This document shows, piece after piece, positions 5,958 to 6,271 of a stretch of 6,271 bases of DNA. Position 1 is the first letter of the stretch. Each line of letters opens with the position of its first letter. A program made the position numbers and the translations under genes. Origin of the DNA: WVXT01 sp964403285 (GTDB lineage Bacteria > UBA6262 > WVXT01); assembly GCA_964403285.1 (NCBI GenBank), contig CAYOFG010000075.1:1-6271 (forward strand). The letters are read 5' to 3'. A model generated the notes under the pieces. It had not been told where the DNA came from. It worked only from the letters and a program-made list of their open reading frames with translations, and ran no database searches.

Positions 5958-6153
5958 TTGTAGTTAAAAAGCAGTCTGTTCGTCTCTGGCAATTTTTTAA
6001 CGCTGCGGGAGCCATCTCTCCACAAAAGCAAAAGCAAACTCCTTCCGACTTCGTCGGAACTCAAACAAGCTTTTGCTTAAGTAGAAATATCGCCGAGATG
6101 ACTTCCTCGCTAAAAATTGCAATGTTCCTCACAAACTATCTTTTTAACTACAA
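5958..6153. repeat. 196-bp fold-back (MITE-like) element between rpmB and recG
   Basis: The 312-bp stretch between rpmB and recG encodes nothing convincing, but most of it folds on itself. The termini are perfect 14-bp inverted repeats (TTGTAGTTAAAAAG at 5958-5971 and its complement at 6140-6153). Further matched arms follow in order toward the centre: 5989-5997 with 6112-6120 (9 bp), 6013-6018 with 6095-6100 (6 bp), 6026-6035 with 6069-6078 (10 bp), and 6043-6049 with 6053-6059 (7 bp, TTC loop). All share nearly the same centre, near 6052. It could be a non-autonomous mobile element or a large structured RNA. No clear target-site duplication was found. Confidence 0.7.
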
Positions 6154-6183
6154 AAGCTTGCCTGTTATTTTTTTGTGGTTATT

Positions 6184-6271
6184 ATGAAAGATTTGAATAT
6201 GTCGGTTCAGTTCTTAAAGGGTGTGGGCCCCGAGAGAGCAAGGGTATTGAAGAAGATTGGTATTGAAACAG
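6184..6271 (+). CDS. recG: ATP-dependent DNA helicase RecG, N-terminal fragment
   Basis: The first 29 codons of a gene cut by the window end. The peptide contains VQFLKGVGPERARVL followed by KKIGIET, the characteristic N terminus of RecG, the branch-migrating helicase that regresses stalled forks and processes Holliday junctions. The wedge and helicase domains lie outside the window. Neither ATG at 6184 nor the in-frame ATG at 6199 has a clear ribosome binding site; 6184 is taken as the longer choice. rpmB and recG are neighbours in many bacteria, though usually not divergent. Confidence 0.88.
   Translation, partial: MKDLNMSVQFLKGVGPERARVLKKIGIET

Noticed and set aside
5921..6187. 88-residue plus-strand frame in the rpmB-recG gap
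   Set aside because: It runs through both arms of the fold-back element, lacks a ribosome binding site and resembles no protein.

Overview
The window looks like part of a chromosome from an anaerobic, Gram-negative-type bacterium, probably an uncultivated lineage. Three things suggest this. There is an outer-membrane PorV/PorQ-like barrel with a signal peptide. There are clearly bacterial genes (bL28, MnmA, RecG). And there are sulfide-using enzymes best known from methanogens and other strict anaerobes (Thi4, the HcyBio/DUF39 protein and its NIL-ferredoxin partner). I cannot name the phylum from the sequence alone.

Layout. Bases 1-70 hold a partial GC-rich repeat that runs into the ribosome binding site of thi4. 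Bases 71-868 encode a Thi4-type thiazole synthase. It overlaps by 4 bp (ATGA) a gene at 865-1713 for a protein resembling an archaemetzincin whose catalytic histidines are gone. Two tandem copies of the GC-rich structured repeat follow (1641-1797); the first copy encodes the last ~23 residues of that protein. Next are the homocysteine-forming sulfurtransferase (1846-3003) and its NIL/2x[4Fe-4S] ferredoxin (3036-3446). A cluster of three REP-like palindromes (3452-3554) separates these from mnmA (3576-4649), which is followed by the outer-membrane protein gene (4680-5666). All of these genes are on the plus strand. A convergent rpmB (5680-5871, minus) follows. A 312-bp non-coding stretch then contains the rpmB promoter and a 196-bp fold-back element, before the first codons of recG (from 6184, cut by the window end).

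How the genes fit together. Four of the plus-strand genes put sulfur into metabolites or RNA: Thi4 (thiamin thiazole), HcyBio plus ferredoxin (homocysteine, hence methionine), and MnmA (2-thiouridine in tRNA). HcyBio uses inorganic sulfide in characterised relatives, and some Thi4 and MnmA enzymes can also do so. The group therefore reads as a sulfur-assimilation neighbourhood. The protease-like protein translationally coupled to Thi4 has no known role and is the best candidate for something new.

The non-coding DNA is unusually rich in structure. Three unrelated families of inverted-repeat elements occur in about 6 kb, and two of them show compensatory stem changes between copies. No CRISPR array, tRNA, rRNA, transposase gene or recognisable TPP riboswitch was seen.
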